Positions 25,863 to 34,232 of a stretch of DNA of 64,000 bases are shown one piece after another. The position numbers were made by a program, and so were the translations under genes. Where the stretch lies: positions 3,436,335 to 3,500,334 of the forward strand of contig NZ_KI913949.1 of the NCBI RefSeq assembly GCF_000332095.2, read 5' to 3'. The stretch's first letter is position 1, and every line of letters starts with the position of its first letter. The DNA is from Leptolyngbya sp. PCC 6406 (GTDB lineage Bacteria; Cyanobacteriota; Cyanobacteriia; Phormidesmidales; Phormidesmidaceae). Under the pieces are notes generated by a model. The model searched no databases. It was not told the DNA's origin and saw only the letters and a program-made list of their open reading frames with translations.

Positions 25863-26238
25863 ACATCATCTCCCCAGTTGCCATCACCCGTTGATAAAAG
25901 TGGGGCTCCAAATCCTCTAGGGGCTTGAGATCAACCCAACGGTTCGTCACCTGATTGACCGCTGCTAATGCCTCAAAAAATCGTCCCGGCTCAATCCCCG
26001 CCACCGCTAGGTCAATATCCGAGACCTCCGTAAACCGCTGCCGTACTAGGGAGCCAAACAGAACGACTTGGGTGGCATTGAACTGCTCCACTAACAGATC
26101 TGCAATCTGTGCCGCCTGGGATCGGGCTTCCGCCGCTAGCGCCGATCGCTGCACCTGCTGACGGCGATTGTGCTCTTGCCAATAGCGCCGGTACTTATCC
26201 ACCGGATGCGGCTGGGGTAGGTTGTTCATTTCAGCCAT
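25843..26238 (-). CDS. MNT-type minimal nucleotidyltransferase (antitoxin-like)
   Basis: A 131-residue protein has the polymerase-beta nucleotidyltransferase core: GSLVRQRFTEVSDIDLAV near residues 61-78, giving the GS and DxD metal motif, and a later Asp in VDLKPLED. An N-terminal helical extension rich in Arg/Gln precedes it. The family typically AMPylates and silences a HEPN toxin encoded next door. Here the following gene is only 40 codons, so the toxin is missing or shortened. Its ATG overlaps the stop of the interrupted Uma2 fragment by eight bases. Confidence 0.82.
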   Translation of the reverse strand: MAEMNNLPQPHPVDKYRRYWQEHNRRQQVQRSALAAEARSQAAQIADLLVEQFNATQVVLFGSLVRQRFTEVSDIDLAVAGIEPGRFFEALAAVNQVTNRWVDLKPLEDLEPHFYQRVMATGEMMYDQSHP

Positions 26239-26374
26239 TGCCCAATGCTTGATGGGCTTCAGACCTTATCCCTTCTTGCAACACCGCCAACACCCGCTGC
26301 ATATCCCCCCCTAGCAGCGACCCCACCGCCAGCCACAACCCCGGAAACACGCAACTCCGCAAAATTCCTAGCTC
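26231..26374 (-). pseudogene. 3' part of Uma2 gene interrupted by IS1-family element
   Basis: Reading on the minus strand from the left edge of the insertion sequence, the frame gives the Uma2-type ending LRSCVFPGLWLAVGSLLGGD and RVLAVLQEG, and stops at TGA 26231-26233. Removing the element and one target-site copy joins it in frame to the fragment at 27229-27467 through QPDELG-ILRSC. This half has no start codon of its own. Confidence 0.8.
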
Positions 26375-27228
26375 GGTAGTGGATTAGTGTAAAGGATAAA
26401 GAAAAACAAGGTGTCACCGTCCCATTCTTTAGATTCTGAGGGAGTAGGATCCATGACCATCGAGATGACCTGTCCAACCTGTGGGTCTCACGACATCTCA
26501 AAGAACGGCACTACCAGGCGCGGAAAGCAAAACTACAAGTGCCGAGACTGCAATCGTCAATTCGTAGAAGATCCCCAGTGGAAGCCGAAAGACAAAGACA
26601 CTCGGAGTTTGGTCGATCTGCTGCTGTTAGAGAAGATCCCCCTAGCCGGCATCGCCAGAGCCACCGACGTCTCTGATAGTTGGCTACAAAGCTACGTCAA
26701 CGCTTGCTATGAGGCAGTGCCAAAAGCGGCAGAGGTTGTCCCCAAGGCCAAAGGCAAGCTGAAAGTGCAGATGGATGAGCTGTGGTCATTTGTCGATAAC
26801 AAAGGCAACAAGCAGTGGGTCTGGCTGGCGATCGATGCAGACACCCGAGAAATCATCGGCTGTCATATCGGCGACCGCTCCAGAGAATCAGCCATTGCCC
26901 TATGGCAGTCCATCCCGGCTGTATACCGACAGTGTGGCCAGATCTACACCGACTACTGGGAAGCCTACGTCAGCGTCATTCCGAGCAAACGACATTTTGC
27001 TGTTGGCAAAGATAGCGGCTTGACGAACTACATCGAAAGACTAAACAACACCCTGAGGCAGCGGATTTCTCGGTTAGTGAGGAAGACACTGTCCTTTTCC
27101 AAGAAGCTAGAGAATCACATCGGCGCGATCTGGACGTTCATCCATGACTACAATCGCCGAGTCAGAGAGAAGCTGGCAGCAAGGGAAGAGCCCATGGTTT
27201 CCTCTGTCCTTTACTAAAATGCACTACC
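26375..27228. mobile_element. Complete IS1-family insertion sequence (854 bp)
   Basis: The ends are imperfect inverted repeats: the left begins GGTAGTGGATT and the right, read inward, begins GGTAGTGCATT; both reach TAAAGGA within about 24 bases. It is flanked by a perfect 8-bp direct repeat CCTAGCTC at 26367-26374 and 27229-27236, a target duplication of the size IS1 elements make. One plus-strand transposase fills the element. The undamaged ends, intact transposase and exact duplication point to recent insertion into a Uma2 reading frame. Confidence 0.95.
26453..27217 (+). CDS. IS1-family transposase (single-frame type)
   Basis: A 254-residue transposase from ATG 26453, with GGAGTAGG upstream; an in-frame GTG at 26411 would extend it by 14 residues. 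The N-terminus is a zinc finger (CPTCGSHDISKNG and CRDC) followed by a helix-turn-helix-like region. The DDE catalytic core shows the first Asp in QMDELWSFV, the second in IYTDYWEAY and the Glu in NYIERLNNTLRQ. Unlike IS1 of enteric bacteria, it is encoded in one frame with no sign of a required frameshift. It is intact and probably active. Confidence 0.93.
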   Translation: MTIEMTCPTCGSHDISKNGTTRRGKQNYKCRDCNRQFVEDPQWKPKDKDTRSLVDLLLLEKIPLAGIARATDVSDSWLQSYVNACYEAVPKAAEVVPKAKGKLKVQMDELWSFVDNKGNKQWVWLAIDADTREIIGCHIGDRSRESAIALWQSIPAVYRQCGQIYTDYWEAYVSVIPSKRHFAVGKDSGLTNYIERLNNTLRQRISRLVRKTLSFSKKLENHIGAIWTFIHDYNRRVREKLAAREEPMVSSVLY

Positions 27229-27467
27229 CCTAGCTCATCCGGCTGTTGCAGCCCATAGTCTCCTTCCTGCAACTGATACCAGCGAAAGGCTTGCTCCTGC
27301 ATCAACCAGACCAAATATTCCCGCACTCCATTACGCCGATAGGCCCGCAATTTATCATGGAGATCATACGAAGCACTGCTGGCCGCAATCTCCACAATCA
27401 ACTGCTTCCGCGTCAACCGCTCCCGATCCATCTGGTCTGATTTCCTAACTGGGATAAAATTCTTCAT
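27229..27467 (-). pseudogene. Middle part of Uma2 gene, 5'-truncated and cut by IS1
   Basis: The translated fragment carries the Uma2 core (QLIVEIAASSASYDLHDKL then GVREYLVWLM). Two defects are visible. The roughly 90-100 residues that normally precede this core are absent, because only about 20 unrelated residues sit between ATG 27467 and the core and the frame overlaps the end of the DUF29 gene. The IS1 element cuts the frame after PDELG, and what follows is element sequence. The N-terminal loss came before or independently of the transposon insertion. Confidence 0.8.
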
Positions 27468-27879
27468 CCATCAGTTGCTCCCACAGATAGGGACAACGCT
27501 CCGGAAAACAAGTCACCACCAACCCCGTCTCCTTCGCTGCCCCCTTTCGACCATACTTATAACCCGTCTCCACCGCTGCCTCTAGGCGACTGCGCAACCC
27601 TGGACTTTCTTCCAATAGCCGCTCAATCTGTAGTCGCTGCTTATCAATAGAGAGCCGCCAACTGCGGGATCGACGAGTTGACTGGTACTGCCACTTGAGT
27701 AAATGCAGCGTCAACTGCTCCAAAGCAGACACCAACGCCCGATACTCACTGCGCCCCAAATCGGCTAGTTCCTCAATCACATTGCCCCAGTCCACCTGAT
27801 CAAACCGCCGCAGGCGAAGCAGTTCCGCCTGTTCCAGAGACCAGGTGTAAAAGTCTTGCTCGTAATTGGTTTTGGCCAT
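27445..27879 (-). CDS. DUF29-family protein
   Basis: A 144-residue DUF29 protein from ATG 27879, with GAGGTGGGGG upstream. Signature segments are YEQDFYTWSLEQAELLR, VIEELADLG, LLKWQYQ and the CFPERCPY ending. The open frame continues 22 codons further upstream, but those residues look like the tail of another Uma2 protein and not part of DUF29. It is homologous to the protein at 24366-24818. Function is unknown. Confidence 0.83.
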   Translation of the reverse strand: MAKTNYEQDFYTWSLEQAELLRLRRFDQVDWGNVIEELADLGRSEYRALVSALEQLTLHLLKWQYQSTRRSRSWRLSIDKQRLQIERLLEESPGLRSRLEAAVETGYKYGRKGAAKETGLVVTCFPERCPYLWEQLMDEEFYPS

Positions 27880-27951
27880 CCCCCACCTCAATTCTCTAGA
27901 TCCCCTCTGGATCGACCCCACCGCCAACCACGATCCCGGCAACAACTGTAA
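27880..27951 (-). pseudogene. Remnant of a second Uma2 C-terminus
   Basis: Directly upstream of and in frame with the DUF29 gene, a stretch reading LLPGSWLAVGSIQRGS resembles VFPGLWLAVGSLLGGD of the interrupted Uma2 at 26231-26374. Nucleotide similarity is also visible: CGACCCCACCGCCA occurs at both places. An in-frame TAG at 27952-27954 precedes it. I read it as the leftover end of a deleted Uma2 gene. Confidence 0.5.
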
Positions 27952-28080
27952 CTAATCAACCGTTTTGGCTACTTACTATCTTTCCAGCCAAATCCTGACT
28001 TCGACCCGCTAAGAGCTTCATCAACACTAAATAGGGCAGTGTAATCAGTCGATTCGTATGGAGATCGGCAAGCTTTTGGG

Positions 28081-28857
28081 TCATGAGGGTTGCGATCGCT
28101 CTGGATCAACGCCCAGCGATCGCAACTGAGCGGCTAATTGCTCCGCCCGCTGCCGCTCCACCTCCAGAGCGGCCTGGGCTGCTTGTACCCGTTGGTGCTC
28201 CTGCACCAACCGCTCACTTCCCCACAGCAGCAGATCACCTGAGGCATCCCACCATCGTAGCCAAGATGCCGTCGTCTCCGCCTTCTTGCCCTGCCAAGTG
28301 CCTAGAAACAACCCAGTTTCCTCCAGCCAAAAGCGATGGTTCTGATCTGGCTCGATCTCCTCGTAGTGACCGGGACCAAGACGATACACATCGAGCTGCG
28401 CCGTCTTAGGATGGAAAATCACATAGATAGGCACCTTGAGAATTTGCTCATAAAAGTACCACTTGCCGTAGGGGTAATAAGGGTTGATCGAGTATTCTCC
28501 CCCCTCAGCCTCCGAAATAAACTCCATCACAATGGCCGGGGCTTCCCCCTCTAATTGGGGGGTATAGCTGCGCCGCACCTCCCCCTCTGGAATAGGCTTG
28601 ACGACCGGCACGTATACCCAGTCCGGGGCTTTAACAACGGTCTTGCCCTCAACCGTACTGCATAGGCCAAAATTAGAAGCAATTAAGCTGTCGGACGGGA
28701 TTAAATCAGCCAGCTCCAGCGCCTCCCGCAGCGCTGCCGCCAAGAGGGGCTGTAGATCACTTTCCACCGGATCATCAGGAAGAATAAAGTCTTTCGGTAA
28801 GGGCTCCCAAGTGACCTGGGGCAAAGATTGAATCGAAACCCCTGGGACAATAGTCAT
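28081..28857 (-). CDS. Uma2 (DUF820) family protein
   Basis: A 258-residue Uma2 protein: VKAPDWVYVP near residue 75, PAIVMEFISEAEGGEYS near 105-120 as the nuclease-like core, YFYEQILKVPIYVIF, and LGTWQGKKAETTASWLRWWD near the end, followed by a Glu/Gln/Arg-rich coiled coil. The core has Glu-Phe-Ile-Ser where many relatives have Glu-(Ile/Leu)-(Leu/Ala)-Ser. Start ATG 28857 has AGGAAC upstream. It is a divergent paralogue of the 24963-25700 protein; function unknown. Confidence 0.83.
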   Translation of the reverse strand: MTIVPGVSIQSLPQVTWEPLPKDFILPDDPVESDLQPLLAAALREALELADLIPSDSLIASNFGLCSTVEGKTVVKAPDWVYVPVVKPIPEGEVRRSYTPQLEGEAPAIVMEFISEAEGGEYSINPYYPYGKWYFYEQILKVPIYVIFHPKTAQLDVYRLGPGHYEEIEPDQNHRFWLEETGLFLGTWQGKKAETTASWLRWWDASGDLLLWGSERLVQEHQRVQAAQAALEVERQRAEQLAAQLRSLGVDPERSQPS

Positions 28858-28930
28858 GGTTTCTTGTTCCTAGCGCCAGATTGATGCGATCCCCGTCAAG
28901 ACTCCAGATCCTGCAAGTGCTCCGCCCGCA

Positions 28931-30118
28931 TCAATGCCTGACTCGATCATAATCTAGGCTAAGCTGATCGCGATTGGTAAGGGCAACGCCAAAGAAGTCA
29001 GAACCATTGTCAAAATGGGGGGCGGGTAAGCCTTGCTCCTGGTAATGCTTCAGCACTTTGGGCAGGCCGCGACCCAGTCGATCCATGAGGCCATAGTCTT
29101 TCAGGAGTTGGGCGATCAGGGGATTGCGGTAGTAAGAGACCCCAGCTAGGGCGCGATCGAGGTTGAGGGTATTGGGTAGACTGCCAGGGGAGAAGAGTTC
29201 CAGGCGATCGCGAAACAGGTGGAGGCGAATTCGTTGACCAAAGATAGACCAATCCCGGTGAGCAAAGCTATTGACTAGAAGTTCGCGAATGACAAAAGGT
29301 TCGTAGTCGGGCACATCGTGACGGTGGGTTTGGTCAGCGTTAAAGACGGGACGGTGGCGAGAGTTCCGACGGACAAAGGCCAGACCGGCTTGAATCGATT
29401 CTGGGATGGTTTCAGTTAGGGTGAGGCTATCCAACAGGGGGGCGGTGACATCGCTACCGTCAAAGGCATTCAGTTCTAGGCCCGCCTGGGGCAGGGTTCG
29501 GCTGGGTTGGCGACCAAAGAAGAGATTACCTACCACCGTCAGGGCACCTTCGGCATCCATGAGTTGTAGGTTATAGAGCAAACGGGTGGGATGGGGCTCA
29601 TCCTCAAGATCGCGAAGCTCTCGGCAGTAGTAGCCCCATTTGAGCGGATCGAGATCGGCAAGCTCGGTGCCGGGTAGAGAAGAAATTTCAAAATGAAACT
29701 GAGCACCCTCCTGGAGGAGGCGGATCAGCTCTTCCTGGGTTGGTTCAATGGCGACGGCACCGGCCCGAATATAGTAGCGATTGCTGGACTTGACCTTATA
29801 GGGTTTGTGGAGGCCCGAGTCTACAGTGATGATTAAAACTTTTTTGCCCTGGTGAGCAACCGTAGTGAGATCGGGAATCAGGGAGGGGGTAATGGTGTTA
29901 CGGCAGATTTGGATAATTTTATCCATCCAGGCAGGGATGTCTTCAACCCCAGTGATTGTACGGTCGTCGGCAACACCAACGAGAACTTGCCCGCCTTTCA
30001 TGTTGGCAAAGGCAACAATTACTTTAGCTAGACTCTCGTTACGAACGGGGGTTGTTTTGAACTCAACTCGGGAGTTTTCCCCCGATTCTACTAGGGTAAG
30101 GAGATGTTCAGGGGACAT
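28931..30118 (-). CDS. AlbA_2 (Schlafen-like) / RecG-like ATP-binding domain protein
   Basis: A 395-residue protein. The N-terminal AlbA_2 domain has ENSRVEFKTT near residue 15 and AFANMKGGQVLVGVAD near 38-53. The C-terminal half is the HATPase_c_4-like module of putative transcriptional regulators: IRELLVNSFAHRDWS near 255, LELFSPGSLPN, and MDRLGRGLPKV. Related proteins are annotated as ATP-binding or RecG-like and some belong to defence systems. I use ATG 30118; an in-frame TTG at 30127 overlaps the stop of the ABC exporter gene. A role in gene control or phage defence is possible but unproved. Confidence 0.8.
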   Translation of the reverse strand: MSPEHLLTLVESGENSRVEFKTTPVRNESLAKVIVAFANMKGGQVLVGVADDRTITGVEDIPAWMDKIIQICRNTITPSLIPDLTTVAHQGKKVLIITVDSGLHKPYKVKSSNRYYIRAGAVAIEPTQEELIRLLQEGAQFHFEISSLPGTELADLDPLKWGYYCRELRDLEDEPHPTRLLYNLQLMDAEGALTVVGNLFFGRQPSRTLPQAGLELNAFDGSDVTAPLLDSLTLTETIPESIQAGLAFVRRNSRHRPVFNADQTHRHDVPDYEPFVIRELLVNSFAHRDWSIFGQRIRLHLFRDRLELFSPGSLPNTLNLDRALAGVSYYRNPLIAQLLKDYGLMDRLGRGLPKVLKHYQEQGLPAPHFDNGSDFFGVALTNRDQLSLDYDRVRH

Positions 30119-30123
30119 TACGG

Positions 30124-31938
30124 TCAAGGGGTGGGCAGGTAGCTGCGGAAAGTTTCTGACTGGTGGATCAATTCCTGAAACGTGCCTTGGTGAACGACCT
30201 TGCCCTGGCTCAGCTCAAAAATACAGTCGCACTTTTCCACCGTGGTCAAGCGGTGGGCAATTAGAATAATGGTGATCTGGCGACTGAGGCCGTGGATCGC
30301 CGCCATCACCTCCCGCTCCGTCAGGTTATCCAGAGCACTGGTGGCCTCATCAAAGACAATGACCGAAGCTCGCTTGTAGAGGGCACGGGCAATACCAATC
30401 CGCTGGCGCTGCCCCCCACTGAGACGAATGCCTCGCTCCCCCACATAGGTGTCGTAACCGGCGGGTAAATCCTCTACGAAGGCGGCAATTTGGGCTAGGT
30501 GGGCCGCTTTTTGGACCTGCTCGAAATCCACCGCCGCCGGATCCACCCCAAAGGCAATATTCTCCGTAATTGACCCATCACTGAGGAAAATACTCTGGGG
30601 CACATGGGCTACGGTGCGCTGCCAAGCCCGCAGGGATTCCCCCGTCAGGGGCACCCCATCGGCCCGCACCTCCCCCCGTTGGGGGGTTAACAACCCCAGA
30701 ATGATATCCGCCGTTGTGCTTTTGCCACTGCCGGTGCTGCCCACGAAGGCCACCGTGCGATTGGCGGGAATTTCTAGACAAAAGTCTTGAAGCACCCAAT
30801 TGCGATCGCCCCCTTCCCCATAGCCAAACCAGACCCCATTCAAGACGAGGGACTGTTTCAAAGGCAACGGGGGCGGGGCCGGTTGCAGCAGAATCGGATC
30901 AATCGGCCATTGCAGGGCCGCGATTACCCGTTGCAAAGACACCTCAGTGCCGCGAATTGCGGTGATCGAGCCAAAGCAACCCTGTAAAGCGGGTAATAAT
31001 CGGTTTGCCCCCAAGGCTAGGGTGCCGAGGACGGGGACAATGCGATCCAAATCCTGACTCTGATAGGCCAAGACGGTGGCCAAGGCAGCAATAAAGGCCA
31101 TGGCCACCGTCTCGATCAAATACCGGGGAGATTGACCAATGAATGTGGTCGATGCCGATGCCCGGCGCAGGGGCCGATCGGCAGTGCGATAGCGGGCCTC
31201 AAAGACCTCCTGGCTGCCATCTAGGAGCACTTCGCGAATGCCCCCCAGACCCTCTTGGAGGGACTTGACTAACAGACGGCTGAGATCCGATACCAGGCGG
31301 CTGTTCTGGGCTAGCTTCCGTTTACTAAACCGCAATAGGAAGAAGTAGGCCGAACCTAAAAATGTGGCGGCGGTGAGGGCAATGACCGGATCTATGGTGA
31401 TGAGGGCAAATGCGATCGCGATCACCACCAAGCTATTGGTCAGCAACATCAGGGTATAGGGCAGTATTATCGAGCCCACTTGACCGACATCACTGGTAAT
31501 CGCCCCAATCAGCTCACTGCTGTTGTGGCGCACATGGAAGCTATAGGGCTGAAGCAGGGTGCGATGGTAGACCTCCTGGCTCAGGTCAGTGGCCACCGCC
31601 GCCGAAAAAAACTGTTGGGTGCGCAAGGTCAGTAGGCGCAGACCATTGGAGATAACAATGGCCAAGGCAAAGCCAATCCCTACCGCCACAACTATTTGGG
31701 GAACGGCGGTAATGCTCAATAGGGCAAAAATGGGCTGGAGCCGAGGTTGAGCCAAAAGGGCAGGGGCATTACTCAGGGCCGCCAAGAAGGGCAGGGCTGA
31801 CCCCAGGGCCACCATCTCACTCAGAGCCGAGATTGCCATCAACACCCCCATCAATAGCAACTGCCGCTGACGGCGGCGGGGCAGCAGTTGATACAGTTGC
31901 CACAGACTAGCAGCAAGAGAATCTGGGGCTACAGTCAC
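30124..31938 (-). CDS. ABC exporter, fused permease and ATPase (MsbA/PglK type)
   Basis: A 604-residue half-transporter. About six membrane segments fill residues 25-330 (for example LLLMGVLMAISALSEMVALG and VVIAIAFALITI). The ATPase has Walker A GSTGSGKST near 395, the signature LSGGQRQRIGIARALY near 500 and Walker B VIVFDEATSALD. Such proteins dimerise and export lipids, lipid-linked glycans or peptides. It lies only 8 kb from the glycan cluster on the same strand, but the accessory genes between make a functional link tentative. It is followed by the AlbA_2 gene with overlap or near-overlap. Confidence 0.88.
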   Translation of the reverse strand: MTVAPDSLAASLWQLYQLLPRRRQRQLLLMGVLMAISALSEMVALGSALPFLAALSNAPALLAQPRLQPIFALLSITAVPQIVVAVGIGFALAIVISNGLRLLTLRTQQFFSAAVATDLSQEVYHRTLLQPYSFHVRHNSSELIGAITSDVGQVGSIILPYTLMLLTNSLVVIAIAFALITIDPVIALTAATFLGSAYFFLLRFSKRKLAQNSRLVSDLSRLLVKSLQEGLGGIREVLLDGSQEVFEARYRTADRPLRRASASTTFIGQSPRYLIETVAMAFIAALATVLAYQSQDLDRIVPVLGTLALGANRLLPALQGCFGSITAIRGTEVSLQRVIAALQWPIDPILLQPAPPPLPLKQSLVLNGVWFGYGEGGDRNWVLQDFCLEIPANRTVAFVGSTGSGKSTTADIILGLLTPQRGEVRADGVPLTGESLRAWQRTVAHVPQSIFLSDGSITENIAFGVDPAAVDFEQVQKAAHLAQIAAFVEDLPAGYDTYVGERGIRLSGGQRQRIGIARALYKRASVIVFDEATSALDNLTEREVMAAIHGLSRQITIILIAHRLTTVEKCDCIFELSQGKVVHQGTFQELIHQSETFRSYLPTP

Positions 31939-31973
31939 TCCCTAAACCTCATGACCTTCTGCATTACGTTACG

Positions 31974-32762
31974 TTAAGACTCCTCACTCACAATCGGCTT
32001 CAAGGGGGCGAGGGTTTCTACCGGGACGATATCGCTATTGCTATAGACCTCAATCCCCAATCGGGAGGCGATGGGCTGGGCCAGAGGATGCACCATGGGA
32101 GAAATCACAATCTTGCGAGTAGCCCGACGCTGGTGATGCTTTTCGTAAAATTCAGTCTTCCGCAGAAAAGCGTAGAGGTCGGCCTTACTGAAGGAGGATT
32201 TGATCTCACAGAGGAGCAAGTCACCATTTTTGATGATGATGTCCAGCTCCACCTGATCGGGACGACCAAAGACCTCCCCCGCATCATCGTATTCCGTCAC
32301 ATTTAGCACCTCGACTCCAAAGGAGTCCTCCAGAATACCCTTGAGGGCGTTACGGAAGGCGTTTTCGGCAGAGATGCCCCAGCGGGCACCGAGAGCGCCC
32401 ACAGTGCCGTCGTGCTTTTGCTTCAAATCACGAATCTCCGCCAGCATCTGGCGCAGTTGTTCCTGATTTTCATCCCACTTGCGGTTTTGCTCTTGCCACT
32501 TGCGGGCTTGCTCTTCGCGATCGCGCTCCCGTTCCCGAGCCTGTTCGTCCCACTTGCGAGTTTGCTCTTGCCACTTGAGAGCTTGCTCTTCGCGATCGCG
32601 CCTTAACTCATCCAGAACCCGGTCAAAGCGACTTTCCGTTTCAGTCCGCCCCGCAAAGTACCCAGAAACTGAGCGCAGCACAAGGTCTCGCACCTCAGTA
32701 TCCTGCTGAAGTAGGGATGGTAGGCTCTGTTTCAGCAGCGCCTTGAACTGCTCATCGGTCAT
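31974..32762 (-). CDS. DUF3782-type coiled-coil protein with nuclease-like C-terminus
   Basis: A 262-residue protein. Residues about 45-115 are a charged coiled coil with two near-identical stretches of the form DREEQA-KWQEQ-RKWDE at 56-73 and 81-98. The C-terminal part fits a PD-(D/E)XK core: Asp174 in VELDIIIKNGD and Glu186-Lys188 in LLLCEIKSS. Family members (DUF3782) are widespread in cyanobacteria without known function. It starts 35 bases before the ABC exporter gene on the same strand. Confidence 0.82.
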   Translation of the reverse strand: MTDEQFKALLKQSLPSLLQQDTEVRDLVLRSVSGYFAGRTETESRFDRVLDELRRDREEQALKWQEQTRKWDEQARERERDREEQARKWQEQNRKWDENQEQLRQMLAEIRDLKQKHDGTVGALGARWGISAENAFRNALKGILEDSFGVEVLNVTEYDDAGEVFGRPDQVELDIIIKNGDLLLCEIKSSFSKADLYAFLRKTEFYEKHHQRRATRKIVISPMVHPLAQPIASRLGIEVYSNSDIVPVETLAPLKPIVSEES

Positions 32763-32921
32763 GATATCGACCCTTGATCGAATACTCTACAGGGGTGCGC
32801 TTCGTCCACAGCCCTTACGTTAGGTATCTGCGGGTACCTTATTTTCCTGCGAATCCCTTATCTAAGTTTATTCGTCCATTGTAGCGGTGCCCGATTCCAG
32901 GGCACCGCCTACCTAAGCTGC

Positions 32922-33371
32922 CTACATAAACCGAAAATCCTTGACCCCATTGAAGTTAGTCATGCGGGCCTGACGGCGGGTGAAGTCACTGACGGAAGGA
33001 TTACCCCGAGGATGAATCACCTTGGTAGCCTGCTCCCAGAGATAGACAGGAGCCAGCTCGGCCTCATAGGCGCGGTCTCCTACTCGCCGCACATGGTACC
33101 AGCGGGTTTCATTACAGTCATCGCACCAAAATGCCTCCAGCCATTCCCCCTCTAGGAGCACCGCACCGTGGGTAGCCACCACCAAAAGGGAGGCTCTACG
33201 GCCCATCCCCCGATCCTGGAGTTGCTCGGCAAACTCAGCATAGAGGGGATACTTCTGGCTGACACTATGGACTAGACAGCCATGTTCGGGACAAAAAATG
33301 GCTCGGCGCTTGGATCGCTTCCGATTTCGGTCACACCTTCTCTGCAATACGGCCCCTCCGTCGATGCCCAT
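32922..33371 (-). CDS. Conserved cyanobacterial zinc-motif hypothetical protein
   Basis: A 149-residue protein with two probable zinc-binding sets: CPEHGC near residues 27-32 and CDDC near 83-86, then TRWYHVRR and a C-terminal RQARMTNFNGVKDFRFM. The N-terminal 25 residues are Arg/Lys-rich. I recall similar short proteins in other cyanobacteria but no function. It is a single gene with a 159-base gap to the DUF3782 gene and a long non-coding stretch upstream. Confidence 0.7.
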   Translation of the reverse strand: MGIDGGAVLQRRCDRNRKRSKRRAIFCPEHGCLVHSVSQKYPLYAEFAEQLQDRGMGRRASLLVVATHGAVLLEGEWLEAFWCDDCNETRWYHVRRVGDRAYEAELAPVYLWEQATKVIHPRGNPSVSDFTRRQARMTNFNGVKDFRFM

Positions 33372-34232
33372 GAAGACTCCATCTGTGGGAAGAAGGTTGC
33401 GGTGGAGGGACTGAGATCATTTAGACCATCGAAGCCCACTCCCGCAGAAGTATGAATCTCTAGTAGATTTCATCCTCTGCCTGAATATGTCATATTATTG
33501 TATTAAGACCATACCTCAAAAATCACTTTTTTAAGATGTAGATCTAGTTTAGATGAGATCCAAATTGAATACATCTAATGTAATTGAGGATTTCCCATCC
33601 TTAAATTAACCATTAAAATCCTTGACCTGAGACTAGTGGACTAGCTTCAAATTGACACCAGCCTACAGTAAAATCATCTTCTTCAGCCTAGCTGAGTCGT
33701 TGAAATTAAGGGTGAGATAAGAGTCTACCCCATGGAAAACTTGTTTTACAAAATCTCCAAACCAGACCCATGGAAAATGATCCTACGCAATACACCATCA
33801 TTGCTGCGGTTCATTTTACACCCTATGTAACTAAAATAGGTTCATTGACTGGGGTTGATCTCACTTTTGCAAACTTATGGCCATAGCCCCACTCTGCGGG
33901 AAGAGCAAGCTCTACATCCCCCACCCCCCTGCTCCCAAGGAGGGAGCAGGGGGTGGGAAAGTCTTGTCCGGCCTCCCCTCTCCCATTTTTGGGAGGGGAC
34001 TGCATAGCCTGACGGCATTCAAGAAAGGCTTGGCCTGCCTGATAGGGCTTGGGGACGAGGGCCAAGATGTGGATACACAGTAGCCCAGGGGGGGAGGCTC
34101 GGGCTTCGACGTGAGACTTCGACGTGGGACTTCGGCGTAAGCTCAGTGGAGCGCTCAGCCGAACGGTGAGGGGGCGAGGTGTACCACTATCCACAAGCTA
34201 GCTACCGTAGGCTGATCAAAAATCCTTAGCCC
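33372..34232. other. 861-bp stretch without a supported gene
   Basis: The first 450 bases are AT-rich and probably hold the promoter of the zinc-motif gene on the minus strand. From about 33880 composition becomes GC-rich and a strong hairpin appears at 33919-33957. Open frames here (for example 33823-34194 minus, 33877-34083 plus) have low-complexity translations and overlap the hairpin, so I do not call them genes. Confidence 0.6.
33919..33957. repeat. G/C-rich hairpin, repeat-like
   Basis: The arms CTGCTCCC and GGGAGCAG pair perfectly around a five-base AAGGA loop, and flanking C and G runs extend the stem to about 16 pairs with one bulged C. There is no T run beside it, so it looks more like an interspersed palindromic repeat than a terminator. 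Confidence 0.6.

Noticed and set aside
26259..26501. 80-aa minus frame across the left end of the IS element
   Set aside because: It mixes element and target sequence in a frame different from the Uma2 frame; the target reads as Uma2 in another frame.
33823..34194. Open frames of 123 aa (minus) and 68 aa (plus) in the gap before the CIA30 gene
   Set aside because: They cross the GC-rich hairpin, have low-complexity translations and no recognisable motif or ribosome-binding site.
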